Shown piece by piece: positions 34,856 to 43,886 of a DNA stretch of 64,000 nucleotides. A program made the position numbers and the translations under genes. The first letter of the stretch is position 1. Every line of letters starts with the position of its first letter. The DNA is from Agrobacterium salinitolerans (GTDB taxonomy: Bacteria > Pseudomonadota > Alphaproteobacteria > Rhizobiales > Rhizobiaceae): positions 124,001 through 188,000 of the forward strand of contig NZ_MRDH01000005.1 in the NCBI RefSeq assembly GCF_002008225.1, given 5' to 3'. The notes beneath the pieces are model-generated. The model made no database searches. It was not told the origin of the DNA and was given only the letters and a program-made list of their open reading frames with translations.

Positions 34856-35929
34856 TCATTCGCTGTTGCGGCGGCGATAGGTGAGCATTCGACCCAGCGC
34901 TCCGACACCCGCGACACCGCCGCGGCCAGCAAGTGCCGCAGCCGCGACGGCACCACTGGGGCCGGCAAGTGTGCCGAGCCCAATAGCTGCGGCCTGGGCA
35001 GCACGGGAATTGCTCGAAGAGAGGCGTCTGCGCGCGGCGTCGTAGGCTGTATCCACGCCACCTCCCCCCGGGACGCCGGAGAGGGCCGCCCCGTAAGCGA
35101 AGGTGCGCGCAAAATCCGGTACCTGAAAGATGAAATAGGAGATCAGCGCGAGGTAGAGCACCATGGCGAGCACGATCGCCAGTGCGTTCTCCTTGGTGGC
35201 CATGTCACCGTTGATGGTGTCCATCATGCCGATAAGAAAACCAAAGGACAGGCCGGCCATGATATAGGTGAAGAGCAGCATGAACATGCCGTAGGCGACG
35301 CCCCTTACCCACGCGTCGAAGACGAAGCGGGTCATGCCGAAGAAATAGCAGAGGATGGCGATCGGACCGATTGCAAGCATGACGGCGGTGATCATCTTGG
35401 CGAAGAGCGTGACGCCGGTGAGGATCAGCAGCATAGGCAGGAGGCCGAAGACCAGCACGATAAAGACAACGACGGCACCCGTCACATTCGGCAGCCATCC
35501 GGATTCGTAGGAATTAAAGAGCTGCATGGCAAAGTCGTAGACCTTACGCGCCATCGAAGCGACTTGGCTGGCAATGTCCGCGCCGGCCGATTGACCACCC
35601 ATCGCCGAGGATATGGCCGATCCGAGATCCTGCGGCGCCGACAGCACGAACTGTCCAATATTGTCGTAGAAGAGCGCCCAGGACATGATGAGAGTATAGG
35701 CGAGTGTGATCTTGAAGGCAGTGATCGCCATGTCCTGAAGGGAAAGGCTCGATAGCCCGAGCGCGCCCCAGAGGAAATAGAGGATCAGAAAGATCGCCAG
35801 GATGCCGGAAACGAGGTTTCTGTTCTCGGCAAACAGCCCCCAGGCCCGCTCCAGCGACGCCTCGTTGATCTTGTCGAAGTATCGAAGCGCATCGCCATAG
35901 AAGTTTATCGCGTAGCTGACGGGATCCAT
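34856..35929 (-). CDS. virB6: VirB6-family polytopic channel protein
   Basis: A 357-residue inner-membrane protein with at least six hydrophobic helices. Visible stretches include GILAIFLILYFLWGALG, FIVLVFGLLPMLLILTGVTLFAKMITAVMLAIGPIAI and YGMFMLLFTYIMAGLSFGF. The conserved Trp in the AWVRGVAYG segment is as in VirB6. The C-terminal 60 residues are glycine- and alanine-rich. It overlaps the upstream lipoprotein gene by 25 bases. Confidence 0.92.
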   Translation of the reverse strand: MDPVSYAINFYGDALRYFDKINEASLERAWGLFAENRNLVSGILAIFLILYFLWGALGLSSLSLQDMAITAFKITLAYTLIMSWALFYDNIGQFVLSAPQDLGSAISSAMGGQSAGADIASQVASMARKVYDFAMQLFNSYESGWLPNVTGAVVVFIVLVFGLLPMLLILTGVTLFAKMITAVMLAIGPIAILCYFFGMTRFVFDAWVRGVAYGMFMLLFTYIMAGLSFGFLIGMMDTINGDMATKENALAIVLAMVLYLALISYFIFQVPDFARTFAYGAALSGVPGGGGVDTAYDAARRRLSSSNSRAAQAAAIGLGTLAGPSGAVAAAALAGRGGVAGVGALGRMLTYRRRNSE

Positions 35930-36147
35930 GTGTCATCCTGGAAATTATTGACCGATCGCATCGGGCCGCAATCGTCTTTAACGGCGCCCGCGAGCGCATT
36001 CTCAGCGGCGGTGATCTTGGGCTCGGGTACGAAGCCGAGGGCTGGCACTGGGTTTTCATCGGCCGAGCATTTCGCCAGCTGTTCGTACTTTCCGGCGCAG
36101 CCGGCGAGCAGAGCACCGGCCAGCCCCAACACAAGAAATGCCCTCAC
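35905..36147 (-). CDS. Small lipoprotein between virB5 and virB6
   Basis: An 80-residue lipoprotein. The signal ends in the lipobox LLAGC, so Cys-17 would be acylated. In this position type IV systems carry either a VirB7 lipoprotein or an entry-exclusion protein; the size fits both. The mature part (KYEQLAKCSADENPVPALGFVPEP) lacks the PVNK-type VirB7 motif I would look for. It overlaps virB5 by 4 bases and virB6 by 25. Confidence 0.75.
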   Translation of the reverse strand: MRAFLVLGLAGALLAGCAGKYEQLAKCSADENPVPALGFVPEPKITAAENALAGAVKDDCGPMRSVNNFQDDTWIPSATR

Positions 36148-36935
36148 TGGTTCTGATCCTCGAAGGCTTTCAGCTGATCGCGAACGGACGTCCCCTGTGG
36201 CGCCGTTCCCCCATCACGCATGACGCTGTCCGGTAGGGGCGCGAAGGTCTTGAGGTTCTGCGACGAGGTTGCAAGGGCGGCCTTATATTGTTGGTTCAGC
36301 AACATGACCTGGCTGTTGAGCGAGCCGACAGCCTCGTTGGCTGTCTGATTACCCTGCAGCACCATTTGGGTGTTCTGCTCCAGCGCCCCTTTCAGGTCCT
36401 TCGCCGTCCCGATCTGTTGGGTGGCCTGCATGAACGAATTCTGCCGGTCCTTGGTGGCGCTGTTCATCGCGTCGGTGAGCGCGGTCAGTGTCGTCAGCGC
36501 ATTGATCCCTTGGGAATAGGCTTGATTGGCGCCTGAGAGCTCACCGCCCTTGACGGTATCGACCACCATCTTCACGAGGTTGAGGCCGTTGATCAGCTTG
36601 GCCGCCGTATTCTGGAATTGACCGCCAATCCCTCCGAACACGGCTGCGTTGCTCGACAACACCGTGCTGAAATCCGGCGCCTGTCCCATGGTGAAGCCAT
36701 TGCCGGTCGCGAGCTTGGCAAACTGGCTCGCATCCTGCGTTCGGTCGCCAGTGATCGCCGCCAGGGTCTTCGTGGTGTTGTCTTTGACGACTGACGTGTC
36801 CTGCTGGATCTCTGACGAAAGCCGTTTGATCTCTTCGCTGATCGAGATGTTTTCCGAGTCCTTGACGGGTACTTGTGCATAGGCCTGAGGGACGGAAACG
36901 ATGGCGAGCGCCGCTGCGATCACTGCTGTCTTCAT
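36144..36935 (-). CDS. virB5: VirB5-family minor pilin
   Basis: A 263-residue exported protein with signal peptide MKTAVIAAALAIVSVPQAYA. The rest is mostly helical, with long amphipathic segments (VKDSENISISEEIKRLSSEIQQDTSV, LNSQVMLLNQQYKAALATSSQNLK). VirB5 proteins sit at the pilus tip and contact recipients. Gene order between the second transglycosylase and virB6 supports the call, since the family is poorly conserved in sequence. Confidence 0.85.
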   Translation of the reverse strand: MKTAVIAAALAIVSVPQAYAQVPVKDSENISISEEIKRLSSEIQQDTSVVKDNTTKTLAAITGDRTQDASQFAKLATGNGFTMGQAPDFSTVLSSNAAVFGGIGGQFQNTAAKLINGLNLVKMVVDTVKGGELSGANQAYSQGINALTTLTALTDAMNSATKDRQNSFMQATQQIGTAKDLKGALEQNTQMVLQGNQTANEAVGSLNSQVMLLNQQYKAALATSSQNLKTFAPLPDSVMRDGGTAPQGTSVRDQLKAFEDQNQ

Positions 36936-36955
36936 GTGTCTAACCTCTCCTGTTC

Positions 36956-38128
36956 TCAGTTTGACGTCGGCCTGGAATCGACGACCGTGACGAGGCCGAG
37001 CGCTGGATCCTGCAACGCCGTGAAGGTCGCGACCGCGCCATTAGCACGTGCCTCATCCTGCAGGTCGGACAGCCAGTGCTGGATCTGTTCGGTGGTGGCG
37101 TTGGACGGGACAGCGAAGCAACGCGTGCCGCCTGTATCGATGATATTGGTCGGGCACCGGATCTCAGCCATGACAAGCGAGCCGTCATGGTCTTTCGAAT
37201 TTCCGCCACCAATGCCCCGCAAACCTGCCGATGACGATTGCAGGCCAGACTGAAGCCGCTGCAGGTACTGCTGGTTCGCAGCTATCGATTTCCCAAGCAG
37301 CTCGTTCCAAACCGAACCGCGTTCGATCTGCGCCTGCGTGTTTCGGTCGACCGCCTTCTTCAGCTGCTCGCCGCAGCCGTTTGGGTAGCTCGCGGCTTCT
37401 GGCTCGGCTGTACTCTCCGACGGGGTGTTATCACCGTTCTGGGCCTTGTTACGGGCATAGTAGGCGGAGACCTTTTTGACGTAGTCCTGCGTCTCGGGGA
37501 TGTTGGGGATCTGACCGTTCTGCAGCGACTGCCGATACGGACCGGCATTGTAACCGGCGGCGATGAGATCATAGCGGTCTCCGAACATTCCCTGGAGCTG
37601 CTTGATGTATTTGACGCCCCCCCGAATATTGTCGCGTGTGTCATAGGGGTTGACGTCGAGCTGCGCGGCGGTCCCCGGCATCAGCTGCATGACACCGGTG
37701 GCGCCAACCGCTGACCGCGCCGACTGGCGGAAACGCGACTCCTGCTCGGCGATCGCCATCGCGAAATTCGGATCGACGCCCTGCCGGATTGCCTCCTGTT
37801 GCACCATGCTGGCGACTTCCTGCTGGCTTGGAGTGCGAGACGACGGCGCTGCCGGCGCAGTGTCTCCAGCCATGCCGTCGGCGGAGCAATCGGCCGGTGC
37901 GCCCGACCCCTGACCGGGCGCGACGCTATCGGTCGTTCCGCCCGAGGCGCCTTTGACCTTGCGCGTATCGGCCTGATAGGACTGATACCAGTTCTCAGTC
38001 GCCTGCTGGATCTTCTGGCGGGCCTGGTCGATGACCGGCACTTGCGCATGGCTTGTGCCGACTGGGAGGATGAGAACAAGAGCCAGTGCGCCGGCTGCGG
38101 CTCCCTCAAGGTGCTTTGCGTGCTTCAT
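36956..38128 (-). CDS. Second lytic transglycosylase of the virB operon
   Basis: A 390-residue secreted murein hydrolase. Signal peptide about residues 1-28 (ending SHAQ), then a helical linker, then an SLT domain at about 95-215 with the catalytic Glu in MAIAEQESRFRQ, GATGVMQLMPGTAAQL and YNAGPYRQS. The C-terminal 150 residues, with cysteines (NGCGEQL, EIRCP...RCFAVP), are not part of the usual enzyme and resemble a small extra domain. It overlaps virB4 by 23 bases. A separate VirB1 already opens the operon, so this one may have another role such as helping virB5/pilus assembly. Confidence 0.88.
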   Translation of the reverse strand: MKHAKHLEGAAAGALALVLILPVGTSHAQVPVIDQARQKIQQATENWYQSYQADTRKVKGASGGTTDSVAPGQGSGAPADCSADGMAGDTAPAAPSSRTPSQQEVASMVQQEAIRQGVDPNFAMAIAEQESRFRQSARSAVGATGVMQLMPGTAAQLDVNPYDTRDNIRGGVKYIKQLQGMFGDRYDLIAAGYNAGPYRQSLQNGQIPNIPETQDYVKKVSAYYARNKAQNGDNTPSESTAEPEAASYPNGCGEQLKKAVDRNTQAQIERGSVWNELLGKSIAANQQYLQRLQSGLQSSSAGLRGIGGGNSKDHDGSLVMAEIRCPTNIIDTGGTRCFAVPSNATTEQIQHWLSDLQDEARANGAVATFTALQDPALGLVTVVDSRPTSN

Positions 38129-40625
38129 CGACCGTCACCCCATCCCAGTCGCAGAATTTCGAAAGCCAGTTCTTTGGATCGTCGCCGTACTCGTCGAGCA
38201 ACATCTCGACCTCGCGCACCGTCTCCTCGCGGCCCGAAAGCACCTTGATGAACTCCGGCATGTGGGACATGTCGACGCGCGCGATCACGCTGCTTTTTGC
38301 CTGCTTGATCAGCATGAAACGCGAACTCGGATCGCCGTTCTTGACCCAGTCGAATTCTGCTCGCGACAGGCCGAAATGCTCCATGTAGGAGTTTTCGTCA
38401 GCCTTGGGATTGGCAAAGAAGATGTTGGTCGACGTCTGTTCAATGATCGTGCGGCTAACACTCGAACGCACAACGTCGTCGGCCGACTGCGTGCCGAAGA
38501 TGACGAGACCATTTCGTTTTCGGATGGTCTTGAAATAATCTTTCATGGTGCGCTTGAACTCGTCGTCGTCGAGCAGCTTCCAGGCTTCGTCCATCAGGTT
38601 GATGATCGGCGCCTTGCCGTCGTAAATCGCGTCCAAGCGGTGGAACATGTAGAGAAGGGCTGCGGTGCGCACCGTCGGATCATCAAGGATCGACGTCATG
38701 TCGAAGCCGATCATCGGTCGCGAGATATCGAGATCGTCGGCCGCGTTGTCGAAGAGCCAGGCGTAGGGACCCTTGTCGACCCATTTGTCGAGCCGGGCGA
38801 TCAGGCTGCCTTCGGTCCGCTCACTGCCGGCGAGCAGCGCCCGCAGCGACGAAAGACGACGATATGACCTGTCTTTCGTCTTGAGGACGGACTTTATTGC
38901 GTTGCGGATGATCGTCTCTTCCTGCGGGGTCAGGCTTTCGCCTTCCTTGGAGGGCTTCAGCATGAAGCTCAGAAGCCCATAGAGGAAAACGCGGTTCTCC
39001 TCGGTATCGTCGAGCAGCAGCGGATTCCATCCCGACGGCTGGCCGGGCTCGAGCGACATGTAGGTTCCGCCCGCCGCTCGCACCATAATATCGAGACCAC
39101 GGTCCTTGTCGAAGACGATCGTCTTCAGCCGGGGGCTGACGCGGTAGGCCTGCAGGATCAGGAAGGCCATGATGACGGTCTTACCGGAGCCGGTCGGGCC
39201 GAAGACGGTCGTGTGCCCGACGTCGCCCTGGTGGAAGTTGAAGAAGAAGGGCGTGCCTGACGTCGTTTCGAAGATCGTGATCGCCGGCCCCCAGTGGTTG
39301 CCGTCAGGCCTGCCGTAGGGATAGGCGTGAAAGCTGCTCAAGCCGGCGCAGTTCAGCGTGGAGATTAAGGCTCGCCGGGCGATATAGGCCTGATTGCCGG
39401 GTAGCTGCGCCCAGTAGGCCGGCTCTGCATTCAGGTCCTCGCGGACATAGGAGGCGCCGAGCGCGCCAAGTTCGTTGCCAACCAGCGCCACCGCATCGTC
39501 AAGCTGGGCAGTGGTTTTGGCGACCGGCATAACGGTGAGGTGATGTTCGGTGAAGGCAACCCGCTTGCGGGCAAGTTCGTCCCGGGCGATATCGAGATTG
39601 GCCTGGACACTCGATCCGCCTTCGTCGGCTTTCGACATCTGCCGGTCCAGCCGTTCGATCCGGCTGCGCGCCGCCATGTCGTCGACAAAGGACATCGACT
39701 GTGTCAGCACCAGCTCAAATGGCAGTTTGAGGATATAGTCGAGCATGCCGGCGCCGGTCTCCGGCGGATACTCCTTCAAGGAGACCATCGCCGCATATCG
39801 GTCATCGTCCGGTATATCGCCCTGCAGGTGGATGATGCGATTGCCGATCGACGTTCGGCGCGCCGGCAGCATCTCGTCGATCGGGATGTTCCCAAGCCGG
39901 ATCGGTCGGACGCGGCCGCCGTTCAGTAGTGTGTAGAAGAACTCGCATTGTTCGGAGAACCAGACTTTGCGAGCTGTCTCCTCGACGATCATGTCTTCGG
40001 AGACATCGCGGAAGACTTTTCTGTTGTCGCCGAGATCGGCCTGTACGCGTTGCACGTCGCGAAGAACCTTCGGCCCATAGACGGAAAGCGATTTCTCCAG
40101 CGCTCGCGTTGCCTCGACCAGCTTGTCGCGCATCGCGCGGAACTGTTCCTTGCGCACGGTCGTACCGCCTGCGCCCATGAGGCGGGAAAGCGCGGATCCC
40201 TTCCGGAACATGGGGCGCACGACCAGCGAGACATAAGTGTCGTTCACGAACATCTCGTTCTTTGAGATGCTCGACTGATAGACGTGATCGAGGCGCTCCA
40301 TGAAGGGGTCGATGAAGGCTGACGGCAATGATGGCGCGACCTTACGTCTGACCACATGAGTATAAAGTGCGAAGCTGCCGATCGAGGAAATCGCACGGAA
40401 GGCGGCGTTGCGCTGCCGCTGCAGCATATTGATCGTTTCGATGTCGGCCGTCTCGAAGGAAAAGCCGGTGAGCTTCAGGGTCGAGACGAGGCAGTCGTTC
40501 TTCAGGCGGATCATGCCGTTTTCGATCGGGACGTAGAAAGGAACATGCGTCGCGACGTTCCGGTCCGCAAAGATCTCCCAACCCTTCGACAGACTGCCTT
40601 TCAGCGATCTCGCCATCGTGTTCAT
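38106..40625 (-). CDS. virB4: VirB4-family ATPase
   Basis: An 839-residue ATPase that energises pilus biogenesis and substrate transfer. Walker A VFGPTGSGKTVIMAF lies near residue 455 and Walker B is PIINLMDEAWKLL near 645, with the C-terminal RKRNGLVIFGTQSADDVV segment typical of the family. It lies 3 bases after virB3. Length and motifs are normal. Confidence 0.96.
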   Translation of the reverse strand: MNTMARSLKGSLSKGWEIFADRNVATHVPFYVPIENGMIRLKNDCLVSTLKLTGFSFETADIETINMLQRQRNAAFRAISSIGSFALYTHVVRRKVAPSLPSAFIDPFMERLDHVYQSSISKNEMFVNDTYVSLVVRPMFRKGSALSRLMGAGGTTVRKEQFRAMRDKLVEATRALEKSLSVYGPKVLRDVQRVQADLGDNRKVFRDVSEDMIVEETARKVWFSEQCEFFYTLLNGGRVRPIRLGNIPIDEMLPARRTSIGNRIIHLQGDIPDDDRYAAMVSLKEYPPETGAGMLDYILKLPFELVLTQSMSFVDDMAARSRIERLDRQMSKADEGGSSVQANLDIARDELARKRVAFTEHHLTVMPVAKTTAQLDDAVALVGNELGALGASYVREDLNAEPAYWAQLPGNQAYIARRALISTLNCAGLSSFHAYPYGRPDGNHWGPAITIFETTSGTPFFFNFHQGDVGHTTVFGPTGSGKTVIMAFLILQAYRVSPRLKTIVFDKDRGLDIMVRAAGGTYMSLEPGQPSGWNPLLLDDTEENRVFLYGLLSFMLKPSKEGESLTPQEETIIRNAIKSVLKTKDRSYRRLSSLRALLAGSERTEGSLIARLDKWVDKGPYAWLFDNAADDLDISRPMIGFDMTSILDDPTVRTAALLYMFHRLDAIYDGKAPIINLMDEAWKLLDDDEFKRTMKDYFKTIRKRNGLVIFGTQSADDVVRSSVSRTIIEQTSTNIFFANPKADENSYMEHFGLSRAEFDWVKNGDPSSRFMLIKQAKSSVIARVDMSHMPEFIKVLSGREETVREVEMLLDEYGDDPKNWLSKFCDWDGVTVDEARKAP

Positions 40626-40628
40626 CGC

Positions 40629-40955
40629 TTACACCCCGTAGGTTCTGACGCCGCCACCAAGCTTCCGGCCAAGAGGGTTGACGCCACACATGCTGAGGCG
40701 CCCGACGATCTCGAAAAACCAGAGATCGAGCTTGACGGTGAGCACGTAGAGAATGCTGTGAAGGACCACAAAGGAGACCGGGAACCACAGGATGGATCCC
40801 AGGATCATGAAGACCATCAGCGAAAGAAAACATTCCGCCAGGAAGTAAGTGTACGGAATTCCCATCACCGTCGGCGGTCGTGTAAGAGCCAATATGACGG
40901 GATGAGATTCGATATATTCGTCGCCACCGTCGGCGGTATTCCCTGCTCCCGCCAT
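40629..40955 (-). CDS. virB3: VirB3-family inner-membrane protein
   Basis: A 108-residue protein with two membrane helices (YFLAECFLSLMVFMILGSILWFP region and VLHSILYVL) and the family-typical HPVILALTRPPTVMGIPYTYF at the N-terminus. It works with VirB4 and sometimes fuses to it. Gaps of 3 bases on each side show tight coupling to virB2 and virB4. Confidence 0.93.
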   Translation of the reverse strand: MAGAGNTADGGDEYIESHPVILALTRPPTVMGIPYTYFLAECFLSLMVFMILGSILWFPVSFVVLHSILYVLTVKLDLWFFEIVGRLSMCGVNPLGRKLGGGVRTYGV

Positions 40956-40958
40956 GGC

Positions 40959-41330
40959 TTAAGACCCCCCACCAGCAAGGAAGTCGACGAGCTCGGCAGC
41001 TGCGAACATGCCGGCAAGGCTCCCTCCAACCCGCAGCAGGGCTCCCCAGGACCAGTAGCCAAAGGCTGCGGCGAGAAACATGCCGATGAAGGCGATTGCT
41101 CCGACCGAACGACCGAACGGCCCGGTGAAGAACTGCACAAGTCGGTCAGCCGCGTTTTGAAGGGCATCGAGATTCTGCGCGGCCGCTGGCTCGTACTGGC
41201 TGACGAGCAGGATCAGGCTTGTCGCAAGCACGATGGCGGCGTTCCCGACCCACCTCCTTTTGGCCAATGAGGACCAGGCTACGCTGCCATAGAGAACGGC
41301 GCTCTGGACTGCGAACGCGATGGAATTCAT
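40959..41330 (-). CDS. virB2: VirB2-family major pilin
   Basis: A 123-residue pilin precursor. A long signal region ends at about residue 51 (YEPAAAQ), leaving a mature pilin of roughly 72 residues with two hydrophobic helices (AIAFIGMFLAAAFGYWSWGALLRVGGSLAGMFAAAELVDFL). It overlaps the virB1-like stop by 4 bases. Confidence 0.92.
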   Translation of the reverse strand: MNSIAFAVQSAVLYGSVAWSSLAKRRWVGNAAIVLATSLILLVSQYEPAAAQNLDALQNAADRLVQFFTGPFGRSVGAIAFIGMFLAAAFGYWSWGALLRVGGSLAGMFAAAELVDFLAGGGS

Positions 41331-42442
41331 TCAAACACCTCTTCCTTGACAATTTTGACCGGCCCACCTGGATCATTCCGAGCCCCCTGAGCTCGGACTT
41401 CTGGTGGGGCCGAAGTCACTGCGGAGAAAACAAGCATGGGGGATTTTGCGCGGTCGGCCCGGCCGGTACGGCGGGACGCCGAGGCCGTACTTGTGGACGT
41501 GACACCTGGCGCGGCCGCCGTGCCGGTATAGTATCCAACGACACGGGTGACATAGTCCGCGGTCTCGCGGATCAGTGGCAGGGAATGGCGAAGGTCGACA
41601 TTCGGCTCGCCGGCATTATAAGCGGCGGCGACCAACACAGGATTTTTGTACTTGGCGATCAAGACGCGGAGAAATCGCGTGCCGGCCTGGATGTTCTGCT
41701 CCGGATCCGATAGATCGGTCGCACCGAAGGCTTGGCCGATGCGTGGCATGACTTGCATCAAACCGATGGCGCCCGCGGAGCTAACCAGATCTGGATCGAA
41801 CCCGGCATTCTCGGCCCGCATGACCGAAAGCACCCAGTTGGGATCCACCTCCTCCTTCCCGGCAACCTTCAATGCAAGTTCGGCATAGTCAGTGGGCACA
41901 CCGGATAAAAGATCCGATCGGACCTGTACTGGTGGCTCGCTGACATGAGGTGTGGTTGTCGGCTCGGCAAGTTCCGGAACGGCGGTTGCATGGTCAAACG
42001 AGTATACGCTGACCAGCGAATGCACAGCGCGCTCCCGACGGTCTTTCGTGATCCCAGAGGCTGATTCTGATGATCGCCCGACGCTGTCACTAAACCCTCC
42101 GATGAACTCCGACGGACCAGTGCGGATCCGAAGCGCATCAACGACCGGGCCGCTAAATCGCGCGTTGAAGCTGGCAGGATCGATCGTTGGGATATCCCGC
42201 GTCGAAGCAGCAGCTGAGGCCTCCGGATTTGGCGGCACGGCCGCCACCTCGTCAGCCTTCGGCTCCATCAGGCTGGCGGTGTGGACGTGCGTCGACTTTG
42301 CCAAGACGATGTGGCCGCTACTGTCATCTGGGCCAGAGGCGAAACCGGTCAGCAGAAAAGCCGAGGTTCCCGCGAGCCATAGCACGCTCCGCGAGGATAT
42401 CTTGTCCGGTCTGTTCACAGGCGAAAGCGGATCACTATCCAT
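41327..42442 (-). CDS. virB1: VirB1-family lytic transglycosylase, first gene of the virB operon
   Basis: A 371-residue murein-cleaving enzyme. I use the ATG at 42442 (MDSDPLSPVNRPDK); the longer frame would run through an operator. An N-terminal membrane/signal segment (VLWLAGTSAFLLTGFASG) leads to about 170 residues of linker, then the SLT domain with catalytic Glu in LSVMRAENAGFDP, GAIGLMQVMPRIG and AAAYNAGEPN. It should open the cell wall for the channel. Two palindromic operator sites at 42460 and 42516 lie just upstream, marking the virB promoter. Confidence 0.9.
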   Translation of the reverse strand: MDSDPLSPVNRPDKISSRSVLWLAGTSAFLLTGFASGPDDSSGHIVLAKSTHVHTASLMEPKADEVAAVPPNPEASAAASTRDIPTIDPASFNARFSGPVVDALRIRTGPSEFIGGFSDSVGRSSESASGITKDRRERAVHSLVSVYSFDHATAVPELAEPTTTPHVSEPPVQVRSDLLSGVPTDYAELALKVAGKEEVDPNWVLSVMRAENAGFDPDLVSSAGAIGLMQVMPRIGQAFGATDLSDPEQNIQAGTRFLRVLIAKYKNPVLVAAAYNAGEPNVDLRHSLPLIRETADYVTRVVGYYTGTAAAPGVTSTSTASASRRTGRADRAKSPMLVFSAVTSAPPEVRAQGARNDPGGPVKIVKEEVFE

Positions 42443-42459
42443 GGCTGAACCAACGAAAA

Positions 42460-42475
42460 TTATACTGCGGTATAA
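42460..42475. promoter_or_regulatory. Shared palindromic operator, copy 3 (virB promoter, proximal)
   Basis: TTATACTGCGGTATAA has perfect 6-bp arms around TGCG. It lies 18 bases before the virB1 ATG, on the minus strand directly followed by a TATAAT-like -10 and TTTT. The minus-strand half-site is identical over 13 bases to the site at 21969 and its flank. Confidence 0.7.
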
Positions 42476-42515
42476 GATTTTGAACCGCATTCAGCCGTGG
42501 AAATCAACCCTAAAG

Positions 42516-42531
42516 TTTAACTAGAGTATAA
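42516..42531. promoter_or_regulatory. Shared palindromic operator, copy 4 (virB promoter, distal)
   Basis: TTTAACTAGAGTATAA, a hybrid of the TTTAAC half-site of copy 2 and the GTATAA half-site of copy 3. Centre-to-centre distance to copy 3 is 56 bases, between five and six helical turns, so cooperative binding is possible. Confidence 0.6.
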
Positions 42532-42578
42532 TTAATAGGACGCCGCGCTACGTCGGAAGGCGGACTTCCATAAGAAAA

Positions 42579-43034
42579 TCAGTCCCTTAGTCGTGACCAT
42601 TGATCCGGGGTCCAGCGATACCGAAGCTGTTCGCGATCTCCCAAAATGAGAGCGAGACGGACGGCAGTCCCGCCCTTTACCAGGACCGTACCGGCGTCGG
42701 CGCCCGAAGCTGTGACAGAGATTCGGCACACGAAATTAGGCAACTCCTTCTGTATTCTCGTCACCTGATAGCAGGACTCGATCTGGTAGCGGCCGCCATC
42801 ACGACCCATCGACAAGTGGCTGTCTTGGACAGGACCAAGCCGCTGGCGTCCGAATTCGGTGCCATACTCCAGCTGGCATTCGGCGATGTTTTCCCGATAG
42901 GCTTTGCAAGCTGCGAGGCTGAGATACGCGAACGGTACTGGCGGCTGTGGTCGGCCGCGCTCGACCTGATGACCACATCCTGCCAGCGCCAACATTGCTG
43001 CCAGAGATCCGAAGAGCTTCGCAAAAGTCCGCAT
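42579..43034 (-). CDS. Lipoprotein upstream of the virB operon
   Basis: A 151-residue lipoprotein with lipobox LALAGC (Cys-20). The mature part has several cysteines (LAACKAYRENIAECQ, ESCYQVTR, NFVCRIS) and no recognised domain. The ATG lies 11 bases after the stop of the 244-residue gene, so the two form an operon read toward virB1. A surface-exclusion or periplasmic stabilising role is possible; nothing in sequence decides. Confidence 0.7.
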   Translation of the reverse strand: MRTFAKLFGSLAAMLALAGCGHQVERGRPQPPVPFAYLSLAACKAYRENIAECQLEYGTEFGRQRLGPVQDSHLSMGRDGGRYQIESCYQVTRIQKELPNFVCRISVTASGADAGTVLVKGGTAVRLALILGDREQLRYRWTPDQWSRLRD

Positions 43035-43045
43035 GGTGCTACCTT

Positions 43046-43780
43046 CTAGCTTGCCTGCCGATAGCCGGCCTGTTCCAGGGCTTCGAGGAAAAGATCACGG
43101 GCGAGCGCGCAATAGGGTGACGTTGCCTGAGCCAGGTGAAGCTGGGTGAGCACCAGTCCGAGATCGGAAACGGTCGTCACGACGTCCTTCAGGTCGCTGT
43201 TGAACCCGTCCCGCAACAACTCGCCGCTCGCGTGGCCTTTGACTACGATCGCGTAGTCGTTGCGCGCGATGCTGTGCCAAAGCTCGATCGTGCCGGTTTC
43301 GCCCACCGCGCTTTCCGTGTCGCAGACGAGGAGGAGGGCGTAATCCGGATCGCGCATCGCGCTTTCCTCTATAGAGGTGTCCCCACGGAATTCCGTCAGC
43401 ACCACCTCAGTGGCAAAGAGCATCAAGCGCTCGTTCACCAGGAGGCGCTTCTGGCCAAGCCGGACAAAGCCGTTCATGACAACGGAGCGGATTGCTGCGG
43501 GCGGAAGGTTTTCCGCGCAGTGTTCGCATATCGATGTCAGTTGGCTATCGAGAAAGGCAAAGGTGCTGTGGAAGCGGTTGACGATGGATCGCTCAACATG
43601 TTCTGTTTGGCCGCCCAAGGCTTCGACGAAAGCGAACGCATCAAGTGTTTTGCGAGGCTTCGCGAGTACATCGCTCTCCGATGCGGAGCCCGGGTCCCCG
43701 ACCAGGCTCGAAGGGCCAACGACGATAGCGGCAGACCGCGTCTGTGCACCACAGCCCGGGCAGTCCGCTGAGAATGGCAC
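43046..43780 (-). CDS. Hypothetical cytoplasmic protein with N-terminal CxxC
   Basis: A 244-residue protein that probably starts at a GTG (MPFSADCPGCGAQ), with a CPGCG motif and later CEHC suggesting zinc. No membrane segments. The central part (VVMNGFVRLGQKRLLVNERLMLFATEVVLTEFRGDTS) is unlike anything I recognise. An imperfect palindrome GAATGGCAC/GTACCATTC spans the start codon, and operator copy 5 lies 107 bases upstream. It forms an operon with the following lipoprotein gene. Confidence 0.65.
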   Translation of the reverse strand: MPFSADCPGCGAQTRSAAIVVGPSSLVGDPGSASESDVLAKPRKTLDAFAFVEALGGQTEHVERSIVNRFHSTFAFLDSQLTSICEHCAENLPPAAIRSVVMNGFVRLGQKRLLVNERLMLFATEVVLTEFRGDTSIEESAMRDPDYALLLVCDTESAVGETGTIELWHSIARNDYAIVVKGHASGELLRDGFNSDLKDVVTTVSDLGLVLTQLHLAQATSPYCALARDLFLEALEQAGYRQAS

Positions 43781-43886
43781 TTTGTACCATTCCTTCGTCA
43801 GGAGGGATCGATTGTGTATCAGGGCAAACCCGCTTTCCGATTGAACGGCTTATTGCTCGACCGATCATATTGACGGACCGAGAAAC

